DNA from: Acinetobacter baretiae
GTDB taxonomy: Bacteria; Pseudomonadota; Gammaproteobacteria; Pseudomonadales; Moraxellaceae
NCBI RefSeq assembly: GCF_015627105.1
Contig: NZ_VTDM01000004.1
Coordinates: 1 to 64,000 of the forward strand
Length of the DNA stretch: 64,000 bases
Direction: 5' to 3'
In this document: positions 8,320-17,369 of the stretch, piece after piece
Position numbering within the stretch: the stretch's first letter is position 1
How the letters are laid out: each line of letters starts with the position of its first letter
Program-made: the position numbers and the translations under genes
The notes under the pieces: model-generated
What the model saw: only the letters and a program-made list of their open reading frames with translations
What the model was told of the DNA's origin: nothing
The model's database searches: none

Positions 8320-9093
8320 TTAAAAACCTTTTCTTTTGTTCCAAGGTTGCCAGTTAGACAACAATGACATACAAATTGCCATACACAATAAAATGACGGT
8401 AGCTGCGCAGGCTAACCCCGTTGCACCATAAAAGGCCTGTAACAATAATGTGGGATAAGTACGATTCAAAAAGCCTGCAATGAAATTACTTAATTGAAAC
8501 TCACCCAAAGATATTGCAGCAACTGTCACTAAAGCGGAAAAAATAGATTTTGCCGCAAGTGGCAAAAAAACTGTTTTGAAACGTGTAAATTGATTCGCAC
8601 CAAAAGATTGAGCAACTTGATCTAAAACAGTCAATGGTGAGCGAGAGATTTCAGCGGTTACACTAAAGTAAAAATACGGGCAAGTAATGACCCAATGTCC
8701 GAGAATCAACAACCATGTTGTTCCCAACCAAGGAGTAATTTCTTGACTAAAAAACAAAATAAAACCAAATGCTAAAATGAGTTCGGGAACAGCAATTGGC
8801 AATAATGCGAACGTACGTACAATCTTTTGTAATCGTTGATTTTCACTGATGTGTAATCTATAAATCAGTGGCGTAATCATAATAAAGTTGAGTATACACA
8901 CAACAACACATACCATTAGACTCGTGATCAATGCACGTTTGTACGCTGTAGATTCCCATATTTCTAAATACCATTGTGTTGTAAAGCCTGTCGGAAGTAA
9001 GCTATTTGTCCAGCTTTGCCCTAAAGACCCCACAAATAACAATACAATCGGCAATAACAAATAAATTAAATACAAATACGTGACTTTTTTCAT
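8320..9093 (-). CDS. ABC transporter permease, first permease of the operon
   Basis: Membrane protein of about 258 residues with six predicted spans and a cytoplasmic loop around SFGANQFTRFKTVFLPLAAK that resembles the ATPase-docking EAA motif. I prefer the ATG at 9093; a GTG two codons upstream is also possible. A 67-bp gap separates it from the upstream SLOG-type gene. That gap holds two TGATCA hexamers (9093-9098 and 9122-9127), echoing the operator-like palindrome at 9847. It pairs with the permease at 5367-6191. Confidence 0.85.
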   Translation of the reverse strand: MKKVTYLYLIYLLLPIVLLFVGSLGQSWTNSLLPTGFTTQWYLEIWESTAYKRALITSLMVCVVVCILNFIMITPLIYRLHISENQRLQKIVRTFALLPIAVPELILAFGFILFFSQEITPWLGTTWLLILGHWVITCPYFYFSVTAEISRSPLTVLDQVAQSFGANQFTRFKTVFLPLAAKSIFSALVTVAAISLGEFQLSNFIAGFLNRTYPTLLLQAFYGATGLACAATVILLCMAICMSLLSNWQPWNKRKGF

Positions 9094-9160
9094 GATCACA
9101 AAAGACCAAAATGATTAATTATGATCATATTTTTAAAACATGACAAAATAATGAAATACA

Positions 9161-9811
9161 TTAGTCATCATTAAAATTTAATAACTCTGCAATAACCAAT
9201 GTAATAATTTCATCTAAATTATCACTTAGAACCACCCCTTCAACATAAGGGGCTGTAGAAGTTATAAAAACAGGTTTACCATAATGCAAACCATAGGCAA
9301 TCTCGCTCAAAGTTCCCATTCCTCCACCTATCGCAACTAAACTAAATGCAGACAATGCGATTAGAGAATTTCTCGTTGGCCCCATATTTGTAGTAACAAT
9401 TTGCTTAACATAATGATTTGATTCAAATAAATTACCACTTGGAATTAATCCTATACTCATACCACCATGTTGATGCACCCCTTTACACACCGCTTCCATC
9501 ACGCCATTACGACCACCACAAATGATAGGCAACCCTAAATCTGCCAAAGATTGCCCTAATTTCTCAGCAAATATATATTCACTTTGTGATGCCTCTTTAG
9601 GGCCAATAATACCCACAGGTGCAATTTGTAAATACTGTGTATATTGTTTTAAAAAGATAAAAAATTGCTTAGTATCGCAACATTGTATTAATGCTTTCAT
9701 CAAATCATCAGTTGCTGAAATCAATCTAATCTGAGTTAAACGCCCATTACATAACAACCGATGTGTATCTTCAGACACACTAAAGTTTAAATTTGAGATT
9801 ATTTTATACAT
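9161..9811 (-). CDS. SLOG/TIGR00725-type nucleotide-binding protein, first gene of the transporter operon
   Basis: A 216-residue Rossmann-like protein. Residues 1-60 match nothing I know. From residue 65 it follows the TIGR00725/LOG pattern: VGIIGP, ICGGRNGVMEAVCKGV (97-112), MGPTRNSLI and AIGGGMGTLSEIAYGL (160-175). The GGGMGT-SE stretch replaces the PGGxGTxxE phosphoribohydrolase motif of true LOG proteins, so enzymatic activity is uncertain. SLOG proteins bind or make nucleotide-related ligands. Its position as first gene of an ABC uptake operon, divergent from a DeoR repressor, suggests a metabolic or sensing role tied to the imported compound. That is inference. Confidence 0.75.
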   Translation of the reverse strand: MYKIISNLNFSVSEDTHRLLCNGRLTQIRLISATDDLMKALIQCCDTKQFFIFLKQYTQYLQIAPVGIIGPKEASQSEYIFAEKLGQSLADLGLPIICGGRNGVMEAVCKGVHQHGGMSIGLIPSGNLFESNHYVKQIVTTNMGPTRNSLIALSAFSLVAIGGGMGTLSEIAYGLHYGKPVFITSTAPYVEGVVLSDNLDEIITLVIAELLNFNDD

Positions 9812-9846
9812 AAGATCAGATATAATTCATAAAACACCATTAAATT

Positions 9847-9862
9847 TGATCATAAATGATCA
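9847..9862. promoter_or_regulatory. Palindromic operator TGATCATAAATGATCA between the DeoR gene and the transporter operon
   Basis: Perfect inverted repeat of two TGATCA hexamers around TAAA. It lies 36 bp before the start of the leftward operon and 22 bp before the preferred start of the rightward DeoR-type gene, so one repressor could control both directions. TGATCA recurs at 9093-9098 and 9122-9127 inside the operon. The role as operator is inferred from position and symmetry. Confidence 0.6.
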
Positions 9863-9884
9863 TTATGACATTTTAAGGAAAATT

Positions 9885-10664
9885 ATGTCTAAAGTGAGAC
9901 AACACCAATTGCTTGAAATTGTAAAGAAAAATGGTTACACCTCTATTGAACAGTTGGCAGAGCAATTAGAGTGCTCACAACCAACTATTCGTAGAGATAT
10001 CACTAAACTTTGTAATGACAACCTACTACAACGTTTTCACGGTGGTGTCAGCCTACTCCATCATAATGATGTGCGCCTAGGTCACAGCTTTAAATCATCT
10101 CACATGGCGAAAGAAAAAAATTGGATTGCACAACACTTATTAGAAAAAATAAAACACGTAGACAGTCTTTTTTTAGATACGGGTACAACCTGTGATCAAG
10201 TAGCCTTTGAAATGAATAAAATCAGTCATAAACAAGTTATTACTCACAACCTCTCTGCCGCACTGATTTTAGCAAAACAAGATAAGCATACCGTCATTGT
10301 TTTAGGTGGAATAATTCGAGGAAGTGATGGTGCTGTTACAGGAGATGAAACGTATCGCCAAATTCAATCCTATTTAACAGATTTAAGTATTATTTCTGCA
10401 TCTGGACTTGATTTAGCAGGCAATGTTCTTGACTTTGATGTAGAAAAAGTTGAGGTTAAAAAATCAATGATGCGTTCGTCGACTACACGAATTTTACTCT
10501 TAAGCTCTGATAAATTTAGAAAAACAGGTGTGAAAATTGTTTCTTCTATTGATAAATTTGATTATCTCATTACAGATCAACAACCCAATGAAGCATACAC
10601 ACAAATGCTTAACACACATCAGCTCAAGCTGATTGTTATTCAAAAAAATACCCTAGCGTTCTAA
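9885..10664 (+). CDS. DeoR/GlpR-family transcriptional regulator
   Basis: A 259-residue repressor. A winged helix-turn-helix lies at about residues 15-42 (SIEQLAEQLECSQPTIRRD), followed by the DeoR sensor domain with FLDTGTTCDQV and IISASGLDL, which binds phosphorylated sugars or related phosphates in this family. I start at 9885 because AAGGAA is 5 bp upstream. The frame could extend 13 codons further but would run through the operator-like palindrome. Divergent from the ABC transporter operon, which it most likely represses. A DeoR partner hints that the inducer is a phosphorylated compound. Confidence 0.88.
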   Translation: MSKVRQHQLLEIVKKNGYTSIEQLAEQLECSQPTIRRDITKLCNDNLLQRFHGGVSLLHHNDVRLGHSFKSSHMAKEKNWIAQHLLEKIKHVDSLFLDTGTTCDQVAFEMNKISHKQVITHNLSAALILAKQDKHTVIVLGGIIRGSDGAVTGDETYRQIQSYLTDLSIISASGLDLAGNVLDFDVEKVEVKKSMMRSSTTRILLLSSDKFRKTGVKIVSSIDKFDYLITDQQPNEAYTQMLNTHQLKLIVIQKNTLAF

Positions 10665-10675
10665 AACACTAGGGT
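10642..10675 (-). terminator. Rho-independent terminator of hfq
   Basis: Stem ACCCTAG-GTT pairing with AAC-CTAGGGT (one mismatch), four-base loop, followed on the minus strand by ATTTTTTT. It overlaps the last codons of the convergent DeoR-type gene, so the two genes share this DNA. Confidence 0.85.
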
Positions 10676-10709
10676 CTTCAGATTATAAAATAACCCTACA
10701 CAAGAGCGA

Positions 10710-11264
10710 TTAACGGTTGTTTTTATCTTCGTCTTGATTATCTTCAAACTTTTGTTCAGCTTCAAAGTTATTGCTTTGAGGTGCTGCACCAAAATTGCCT
10801 TGGTTAAAACCACCGCCGAAGCCACCTTGGTTTCCACCGCCGAAGCCACCTTGGTTTCCACCACCAAAGCCACCTTGATTTCCACCGCCGAAGCCACCTT
10901 GGTTTCCACCGCCGAAGCCACCTTGGTTTCCACCGCCGAAGCCACCTTGATGTCCACCACCGAAGCCACCTTGGTTTCCACCACCGAAGCCACCTTGGTT
11001 GTTGCCTGCATTAAAGTTTGAACCCTGACCTGGAGCACCTGCTGGAGCACCTGCTGGACGTGGATTTCTTGCAGGTACAACTGTAGAGATGGCATGTTTA
11101 TACACCATTTGACTGACAGTATTTTTTAAAAGTACAACGTATTGGTCAAATGATTCAATATGGCCTTGTAGCTTAATACCGTTTACCAAAAAAATAGAAA
11201 CAGGAATACGCTCTTTGCGCAAAGAGTTTAAGAAAGGATCTTGTAAGGTCTGGCCTTTAGACAT
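10710..11264 (-). CDS. hfq: RNA chaperone Hfq with long glycine-rich tail
   Basis: Residues 1-66 are a normal Hfq core. Sm1 spans [20 protein letters not shown] onward, with the distal and proximal RNA-binding residues Q8, Y25-equivalent F25 and K31 region, and Sm2 is YKHAIST. It forms a hexamer that pairs small RNAs with mRNAs. Residues 67-184 are an extension: an Ala/Pro/Gly stretch, eight copies of (N/H)QGGFGGG at 89-152, then an acidic end ([11 protein letters not shown]). E. coli Hfq has 102 residues, whereas Acinetobacter and Moraxella Hfq are known to be long and Gly-rich. It follows miaA, as in many gammaproteobacteria, with its own promoter room of 93 bp. Confidence 0.97.
   Translation of the reverse strand: MSKGQTLQDPFLNSLRKERIPVSIFLVNGIKLQGHIESFDQYVVLLKNTVSQMVYKHAISTVVPARNPRPAGAPAGAPGQGSNFNAGNNQGGFGGGNQGGFGGGHQGGFGGGNQGGFGGGNQGGFGGGNQGGFGGGNQGGFGGGNQGGFGGGFNQGNFGAAPQSNNFEAEQKFEDNQDEDKNNR
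10809..11000. repeat. Eight 24-bp tandem repeats inside hfq
   Basis: Exactly 192 bp made of eight 24-bp units encoding (N/H)QGGFGGG. The nucleotide copies are nearly identical; differences include GAT for GGT and CAAAG for CGAAG. Such in-frame units can expand or contract without breaking the gene. All copies keep the same eight-residue period, apart from one His for Asn in the third. Confidence 0.93.
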
Positions 11265-11357
11265 GTTATTTACTCCAAAAAATAAAAATGAAACTAGCGC
11301 AAAAACTATCTTCAGTTTTTTAAAAATTTATAAAAAAGACAGTTTGCAGATTTTGCT

Positions 11358-12302
11358 TTATCTGTAACAGTTTCGCAAGTGCTCTTGTGCTTGTTTTGTA
11401 GATAAAAACGTTACAATTCGATGTTTTTCACTCAAAGAACGTAACCAAGTGAATTGTCTTTTTGCAAGTTGTCTCGTTGCAAAAAGTGCTTTATCCTCCA
11501 TATTTTTAGTATGACCATTTTTTAGTTGTTCATCGAGCAAAAATTCAACAGCTTGACGATAACCTACAGCCCTCATAGAGGGTGTATCAGCTGAAAGATT
11601 ATATTTTTCAATTAAATTTTTAACTTCACTCAAAAAACCAATATCCCACATTTTGTTGAGTCTTTGCTCAATTGACTGATGCAATTTTAACCGATCTGGA
11701 ACGAGTGCATAATTATGAAAATTGTAACGATATGGTAATGATTTTGGTTGCTCTCTTTGTATTTGTGTAATTGAACATCCTGTTAAACGATAAACTTCTA
11801 ACGCTCGAATAATTCTTTGTTTGTCTGACACTGAAAATTTCTGTGCAGCTTCTGCATCAACTCGTTGTAATTCTTCATGCACAGCACCCCAACCATCTTT
11901 AGCTGCCTGTTGTAAAATCTCATGGCGTACATTTTGATCTGCACTAGGTAAATGGTCAGACAACCCCTCAAGTAAAGCTTTAAAGTACAACATAGTACCG
12001 CCTACCAAAATTGGAGTTTTTCCCTGTGCATGAATTTGATCAATCACACATATTGCATCTGTAACAAACGATGCAGCCGAATACACCTCTAATGGTGTAA
12101 TTAAATCAATTAAATGATGTGGATATTTTTGCTGTTCTTCTAAAGAGGGTTTAGCTGTTCCAATATTCATATCTTGATAGACTAATGCTGAATCCACTGA
12201 GATCAGCTCAAAACCACCATGATCATACAACTCACAAGCGAGTGCAGTTTTGCCACTTGCTGTTGGCCCCATTAAATTAATGACAGGTAATATCTTGCTC
12301 AT
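11358..12302 (-). CDS. miaA: tRNA dimethylallyltransferase
   Basis: A 314-residue enzyme that adds dimethylallyl to N6 of A37 in tRNAs reading UNN codons. Visible are the P-loop [12 protein letters not shown] at about 10-22, the substrate motif [18 protein letters not shown], the [16 protein letters not shown] helix and the C-terminal [14 protein letters not shown]. Length is normal. It sits 6 bp after mutL and ahead of hfq, the usual gammaproteobacterial arrangement. Confidence 0.97.
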   Translation of the reverse strand: MSKILPVINLMGPTASGKTALACELYDHGGFELISVDSALVYQDMNIGTAKPSLEEQQKYPHHLIDLITPLEVYSAASFVTDAICVIDQIHAQGKTPILVGGTMLYFKALLEGLSDHLPSADQNVRHEILQQAAKDGWGAVHEELQRVDAEAAQKFSVSDKQRIIRALEVYRLTGCSITQIQREQPKSLPYRYNFHNYALVPDRLKLHQSIEQRLNKMWDIGFLSEVKNLIEKYNLSADTPSMRAVGYRQAVEFLLDEQLKNGHTKNMEDKALFATRQLAKRQFTWLRSLSEKHRIVTFLSTKQAQEHLRNCYR

Positions 12303-12308
12303 GAATCC

Positions 12309-14219
12309 TTACTCTCCTCGAGCAAATAATTTATCTAATTGCGACAACGGAAAAGCACGCCATGTTGGTCGCCCATGATTACATTGGCTTGCAAATGCAG
12401 TCTGTTCCATTTGACGCAACAAAGCGTTCATTTCAGGTAAACTCAGCTGCCGATGTGCACGTACCGCACCATGACACGCCATACCCGCTAAAATTTGATC
12501 TCGTTTCTTTAATAAACCTAGCGCCTGATCACTAGGATCTAAATCATTTAATAACTCACAGATCAAACGATTTAAATCTGCATGTTGTAAAATTGCAGGA
12601 ACGCCTCTCACAATTAGCTCATGCTGACCGTATACATCAAGCTCTAAACCAAATTTTAAAAACTGCATTTTTCGTGCTTCAAATTTTTCGATTTGATGCT
12701 CACTTAGGCTAATTATTTTAGGAATTAAAAGTTGTTGAGATGCCCAAAAATCAGGTTGATCCCAGCTACTTTTCATTTGTTCAAATACAATACGCTCATG
12801 TGCAGCATGCATATCTACAATAATTAACCCTTCTGTATTTTGTGCCAAAATATAAATACCATGTAGCTGTGCCATAGCAATACCCAATGGATATTCATCT
12901 TTTTTATCTGACTGTACAGGGTCAACTTCACGTAAAGGTGCTAAATATGACTGTAGAGCATTTTGAAATTGTGGTACTGCCGTATTTTTATGGGCTTGTG
13001 GTGCATAATGAGTGGTTGACTTAACATCTGATTGATTAAAATTTGTCGTTAAACCATCATTAAATGTAGGGGCTGCTTGTTCAGATCGTTGTTCAGATTG
13101 CTGATAAAGACCGAGGGTTTCTTGTAATGTGGGTTGTTGCTTGGCCATTTGGTTGGGCGGTAGTTTTTTCATGGCTTGCGCTAAATCAGCCACTGCGGTT
13201 TGAAACTGTGCCAACACTTCTTTGGCGGTATGACGCACAAACTCATGTACACTGCGCTGATTTAAAAACCGAACTTCACTTTTAGTCGGATGCACATTCA
13301 CATCAATGGTTTCTGGCTCGACCTCTAAAAACAACAAATAACCTGCATATTGATGACCATGCAATATACCATCATAAGCCATACGTAATGCATGTGAAAT
13401 AGTTTTATCTTTAACAATACGACCGTTCACATAAACATATTGCAAATCTGCTTGTGGGCGTGCATCTGAAGGATGACCTAACCAACCACTCAAACGCATC
13501 CCTGTCATTTCTGTATCAATCCAATAGGCATTTTCTGCAAAAGGCTTGCCCAAAAGTTGCTGTACTCGTTGTAATCGAAGTGTTCCTGTGGTTGCTTTGG
13601 GCAAATTTAAACGAATTTGATCATTATGCTCAAGCATAAAACGCACGTCAAAATAAGTAAGTGCCAAACGTCTCACGACTTCTTCAATATGTATAAACTC
13701 TGTGGAAGGTTTTTTTAAAAATTTACGGCGTGCAGGTACATTAAAAAATAAATCTTGTACACGAATATGTGTACCTCGTTCACAAGCACACGCTCTAACC
13801 TGTTGGTGGTTAAATGCCGTCCCATTAATTTCAAGCTGATATCCCACACCTGAGTCATCTTGGCTACTTGAAAGACTTAAACGAGAGACTGCTGCAATAG
13901 ATGCTAATGCCTCACCACGAAAACCTAAGCTGGCAATCGCATGTAAATCATCAGATGTTTTAATTTTGCTGGTTGCATGTCGCATGACGGCTAACGCTAA
14001 ATCTTCTGCATGAATACCTGTGCCATTGTCAATAATTTCGATCAGTGTACTACCACCTTGTGCGACTCGAACAATTAAAGAATTTGCACCTGCATCAATT
14101 GCATTTTCAAGCAACTCTTTTACCACAGAAGATGGGCGTTCAATCACCTCACCTGCGGCAATTTGGTTCGCTAAAGCGGTATCTAAAGTTTCGATTCGCT
14201 GTAGGTTAGCGTTTTGCAT
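12309..14219 (-). CDS. mutL: DNA mismatch repair protein MutL, endonuclease-type
   Basis: A 636-residue protein. The GHKL ATPase motifs are ENAIDAGAN, IDNGTGI and SLGFRGEALASIAA. A proline- and glutamine-rich linker runs from about 340 to 430, and the dimerisation domain carries VDMHAAHERIVFEQ and CNHGRPTWRAF. The DMHAAHE-x4-E stretch fits the DQHA(X)2E(X)4E endonuclease motif of MutL from bacteria without MutH, such as Pseudomonas; E. coli MutL lacks it. I start at the ATG at 14219, with AGGA upstream. The first 14 bp overlap the end of tsaE. Confidence 0.96.
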   Translation of the reverse strand: MQNANLQRIETLDTALANQIAAGEVIERPSSVVKELLENAIDAGANSLIVRVAQGGSTLIEIIDNGTGIHAEDLALAVMRHATSKIKTSDDLHAIASLGFRGEALASIAAVSRLSLSSSQDDSGVGYQLEINGTAFNHQQVRACACERGTHIRVQDLFFNVPARRKFLKKPSTEFIHIEEVVRRLALTYFDVRFMLEHNDQIRLNLPKATTGTLRLQRVQQLLGKPFAENAYWIDTEMTGMRLSGWLGHPSDARPQADLQYVYVNGRIVKDKTISHALRMAYDGILHGHQYAGYLLFLEVEPETIDVNVHPTKSEVRFLNQRSVHEFVRHTAKEVLAQFQTAVADLAQAMKKLPPNQMAKQQPTLQETLGLYQQSEQRSEQAAPTFNDGLTTNFNQSDVKSTTHYAPQAHKNTAVPQFQNALQSYLAPLREVDPVQSDKKDEYPLGIAMAQLHGIYILAQNTEGLIIVDMHAAHERIVFEQMKSSWDQPDFWASQQLLIPKIISLSEHQIEKFEARKMQFLKFGLELDVYGQHELIVRGVPAILQHADLNRLICELLNDLDPSDQALGLLKKRDQILAGMACHGAVRAHRQLSLPEMNALLRQMEQTAFASQCNHGRPTWRAFPLSQLDKLFARGE

Positions 14220-14691
14220 CAAGGTGTTCCTGTATTAACTCAATCAGGCGTTTTGAATCACTTTCAAACGTGAATTTGCGTGCCTGCTCATCTTCAGTTT
14301 TTTCAATACGTAATGTAATATCAGCCATTGGAATTTCACCATCACCTTTAGATGGCCATTCAAATAAAAACAATGCTTGATCTTCTTCTAAGTAATCACG
14401 AATTCCCATCAACTCTAGCTCATACGGATCATCTAAACGATATAAGTCGAAGTGGAAAATATTTCGTCCATCAATATGATATGGTTCAACAATCGTATAT
14501 GTTGGGCTTTTTACCGCACCTTCGTGACCAAATGACTCTAAGAAATAGCGAGTAAATGTAGTTTTACCTGCACCCAGATCTCCAATTAAGTACACCACGC
14601 CTTCCGTAAAACAACTGGCTAACGTATCTGCGTAACGCTGTGTGTCTTCTAGAGATAAAATATCGAAAGTAAGGCTGTGTAACATAGTCAT
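14206..14691 (-). CDS. tsaE: tRNA t6A biosynthesis ATPase TsaE
   Basis: A 161-residue P-loop ATPase of the TsaBDE complex that makes N6-threonylcarbamoyladenosine at A37 of ANN-decoding tRNAs. Walker A is GDLGAGKTTFTRYFL; SPTYTIVEPY and FHFDLYRL follow, as in the family. Its partner tsaD is in this window at 53967-54986, not linked. First gene of the leftward tsaE-mutL-miaA-hfq group. Confidence 0.96.
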   Translation of the reverse strand: MTMLHSLTFDILSLEDTQRYADTLASCFTEGVVYLIGDLGAGKTTFTRYFLESFGHEGAVKSPTYTIVEPYHIDGRNIFHFDLYRLDDPYELELMGIRDYLEEDQALFLFEWPSKGDGEIPMADITLRIEKTEDEQARKFTFESDSKRLIELIQEHLDAKR

Positions 14692-14784
14692 GAATCATAG
14701 AAAAAAGTACCCCGCTATGATAGCATTGCCACACTTGAAAACCTACCATTCACCATTATTTGCCCACACTACAGCACTTCATTT

Positions 14785-15693
14785 ATGCCACTTCATGACC
14801 CTAAACCACCTATGATTCACGGCGTCAGTGCCAGCCGTGTTGTACTTCCATCACACACACCCTATCTGACCATATTTGAGTTTTTATGTGCATACTTTCC
14901 ACACATTAGTGCAAAAGAATGGCAAAAGCGTTGCGATGAAGGCATGATATTTGATCAACATTTAAATATCATCAACACGTCAACACCTTACCAAGCACAG
15001 CAGTATATTTTTTATTATCGTTTTTTAGAGCACGAAACTCATGTGCCATTCTCACACCATATTATCTTTGAAAATGATGACATTATGGTTGTAGACAAAC
15101 CTCACTTTTTGACCGTTAGCCCAACAGGGCGTTATGTACAGCAAACGCTTTTGGTTCGATTAAAACAACTTACAGGCAATGAAAACTTAAGTCCACTTCA
15201 CCGTTTAGATCGTGAAACTGCAGGATTAATGATGTTTTCTAAACAACCTAGCAATAGAGCACTTTATCAACAACTTTTTGCCAATCACAAAATAATCAAG
15301 CACTATCATGCAATTGCACATCATACACAGCAACTATCCTTCCCTCATCATATTCAATGCCATATGAAAAAGGGGAACCCTTTTTATACCATGTGTATTG
15401 ATCCAAGTTTACCGAGTAATAGTGACACCATCATTGAATGTTTAGAATACAACCAACACTATGCAAAATATCTACTAAAACCCAATACAGGCAAACAACA
15501 TCAATTACGTGTTCATCTCAATGCCTTGGGTATTCCTATTTTACATGACTCATTATATCCAACAGTCACACATAAAGCAGAAGACGATTTTACACAACCT
15601 TTGCAATTATTGGCTCACATGTTGGCATTTACCGATCCAATAACCATGCAAAACATGCAATTTTTTTCGCACAAAACACTGACATTGCCATAA
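14785..15693 (+). CDS. RluA-family pseudouridine synthase
   Basis: A 302-residue enzyme that isomerises uridine to pseudouridine in rRNA or tRNA. The catalytic motif is LHRLDRETAGLMMF, with the aspartate of HRLD, and the C-terminal part has LKPNTGKQHQLRVHLNALG, as in the RluA/RluC/RluD/TruC group. I see no N-terminal S4 domain. The target site is not predictable here. Divergent from tsaE, with about 93 bp between the starts. Confidence 0.9.
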   Translation: MPLHDPKPPMIHGVSASRVVLPSHTPYLTIFEFLCAYFPHISAKEWQKRCDEGMIFDQHLNIINTSTPYQAQQYIFYYRFLEHETHVPFSHHIIFENDDIMVVDKPHFLTVSPTGRYVQQTLLVRLKQLTGNENLSPLHRLDRETAGLMMFSKQPSNRALYQQLFANHKIIKHYHAIAHHTQQLSFPHHIQCHMKKGNPFYTMCIDPSLPSNSDTIIECLEYNQHYAKYLLKPNTGKQHQLRVHLNALGIPILHDSLYPTVTHKAEDDFTQPLQLLAHMLAFTDPITMQNMQFFSHKTLTLP

Positions 15694-15789
15694 CAGTGTA
15701 ATGACAATATAATTCAGATGCATATTGTAATTGCTTAAATTTTAGCTAAAATAAGACCATATATATTTATAACGAATTGGTTTAGCCTC

Positions 15790-16074
15790 ATGAGAAAAAC
15801 TGAAGTCTATCAAATACGTTTAGACTCACAAGAAAAAAAACAAGCCTTTGCTGTGTTTAAACAACTTGGTATCACGCCTGCTCAAGCAGTGCGTCTTTTT
15901 TTTAAACAAGTGGTCATTACCAAATCAATTCCATTTTCTATCGAAAATCAAAACATCAATGTAGATCACCCTAAAAACAAAAAAACAGCCACCACTCAAG
16001 CACAGCACAACGTCAACGATGATGAGTTTCTAAAAACACTACAAGAATTACTCAATGTTAAAGATGAAACTTAA
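15790..16074 (+). CDS. RelB/DinJ-family antitoxin, apparently without a toxin gene
   Basis: A 94-residue protein. Residues 1-50 fit the ribbon-helix-helix family of RelB/DinJ antitoxins: a QIRLDSQEKKQA strand and helix, then LGITPAQAVRLFFKQVV and KSIPF. The C-terminal half is polar and should be disordered until it binds a toxin. The next gene starts 7 bp away on the opposite strand and encodes a pseudouridine synthase, so no RelE/YafQ toxin follows. It may be a lone remnant, a DNA-binding regulator, or the partner of an unlinked toxin. Confidence 0.8.
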   Translation: MRKTEVYQIRLDSQEKKQAFAVFKQLGITPAQAVRLFFKQVVITKSIPFSIENQNINVDHPKNKKTATTQAQHNVNDDEFLKTLQELLNVKDET

Positions 16075-16080
16075 CTTCAC

Positions 16081-16785
16081 TTATTGATGTTGTAATTTAA
16101 TTAAATCCGCTGCCTCTAGGTATTGCCAATCACCTTCGGCCAATGTATCAGGCAAAACCCATTCCCCGATTTGACTTCGGTGCAGCGTATCTACTGCATT
16201 GCCTACAGCGGCAATCATACGCTTAACTTGATGATAAATACCCTGATGAATAGTTAATTGTAACGCATGCTCATTTAATTGACGAACATCAGTGGCTTTA
16301 TACAAACCAACCTCATTACGCAGTGCAACACCTTTTGTTAAACGCTCAATCTGAGTAGAATCAATAGGATCTTTTGTGGTTACAAAGTAGGTTTTTGCAA
16401 TATGCTTTTTGGGATGAGTCAACCCATGTAACCACTGACCATCATCAGTAAATAATAATAATCCTGTTGTATCTTGATCTAAACGTCCAACAGACTGCAA
16501 ACCTCGATAAATTAATAACTCTGGCAATAATTCAAATACACTCGAATGATGCTCTGGCTGATGTGAGCACTCATACCCTTGCGGTTTATTCAAAGCCAAA
16601 TAAATATGTTCGCGGTATAGGTAGTCAACATCATGCACCGAGTATTCAAGCCCTTTGGGGTTTACTTGCTGTTTAATATTTTGGCACACTTCACCATCTA
16701 TACGAACAGCACCATGTTGTATCAAGAATTGACATTCTTTTCTTGGGCCAAAACCTTGAGAAATTAACAATTTATCTAAACGCAT
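16081..16785 (-). CDS. rsuA: 16S rRNA pseudouridine(516) synthase RsuA-like
   Basis: A 234-residue enzyme. An N-terminal S4 RNA-binding domain (MRLDKLLISQGFGPRKECQ) is followed by the catalytic SVGRLDQDTTGLLLFTDDG and the late YHQVKRMIAAVGNAV motif. RsuA modifies U516 of 16S rRNA during small-subunit assembly. RluE/RluF-type relatives share these motifs, so the exact target is a best guess. Convergent with the antitoxin-like gene, 6 bp apart. Confidence 0.88.
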   Translation of the reverse strand: MRLDKLLISQGFGPRKECQFLIQHGAVRIDGEVCQNIKQQVNPKGLEYSVHDVDYLYREHIYLALNKPQGYECSHQPEHHSSVFELLPELLIYRGLQSVGRLDQDTTGLLLFTDDGQWLHGLTHPKKHIAKTYFVTTKDPIDSTQIERLTKGVALRNEVGLYKATDVRQLNEHALQLTIHQGIYHQVKRMIAAVGNAVDTLHRSQIGEWVLPDTLAEGDWQYLEAADLIKLQHQ

Positions 16786-16919
16786 TTGAATAACCTAAAT
16801 CATGTATTTGTATAGTTTACTAAAAAGCCTGTGCTTTGCTGAACTTTTTATGATTTATATATCAATAATCTAGATAAAACAGGCTACAATACCATAAGAT
16901 ATTCAGGTAATTTTAGTAT

Positions 16920-17369
16920 ATGGCTTCTATTGACATTAACCTTACTGCGCTTTTTATCCTTTTAGCATGTGGCATCATGAGTCATAATTCTTCTGTCACT
17001 ATTGCCAGTGTCGCTTTGATTATTGTGCGTATCACCCCCTTATCTCAATACTTCCCCTTCATTCAAAGCCATGCATTAAATTTTGGTATCACTATACTCA
17101 CTATTGGTGTTTTGGCACCTATTGCAAGTGGTACAATTGCAGGAGCCACTTTGCTAAAATCATTTGCTAGCTATAAATCAATACTTGCAATTGCAATTGG
17201 TCTCATTGTTGCTTGGCTTGGTGCACGAGGAGTCAAACTAATGAGTACTCAACCCGATGTGATTGCAGGGCTACTCATTGGCACTATTGCAGGTGTGGCA
17301 CTTTTAAAAGGTGTGCCTGTTGGCCCCCTAATTGCAGCAGGGATATTGTCTTTGTTTATATTAAAATAA
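16920..17369 (+). CDS. DUF441 membrane protein (YeaL family)
   Basis: A 149-residue, very hydrophobic protein with about four membrane segments. The GxxG-rich pattern ([18 protein letters not shown], then VGPLIAAGI at the end) is that of the YeaL/DUF441 family. Function is not established in any organism I can name. It stands alone between a convergent region on its left and a 682-bp gene-poor spacer on its right. Confidence 0.85.
   Translation: MASIDINLTALFILLACGIMSHNSSVTIASVALIIVRITPLSQYFPFIQSHALNFGITILTIGVLAPIASGTIAGATLLKSFASYKSILAIAIGLIVAWLGARGVKLMSTQPDVIAGLLIGTIAGVALLKGVPVGPLIAAGILSLFILK

Noticed and set aside
10661-11095. Valine/lysine-rich open frame over the hfq repeats
   Set aside because: It is the shifted reading of the 24-bp repeats of hfq.
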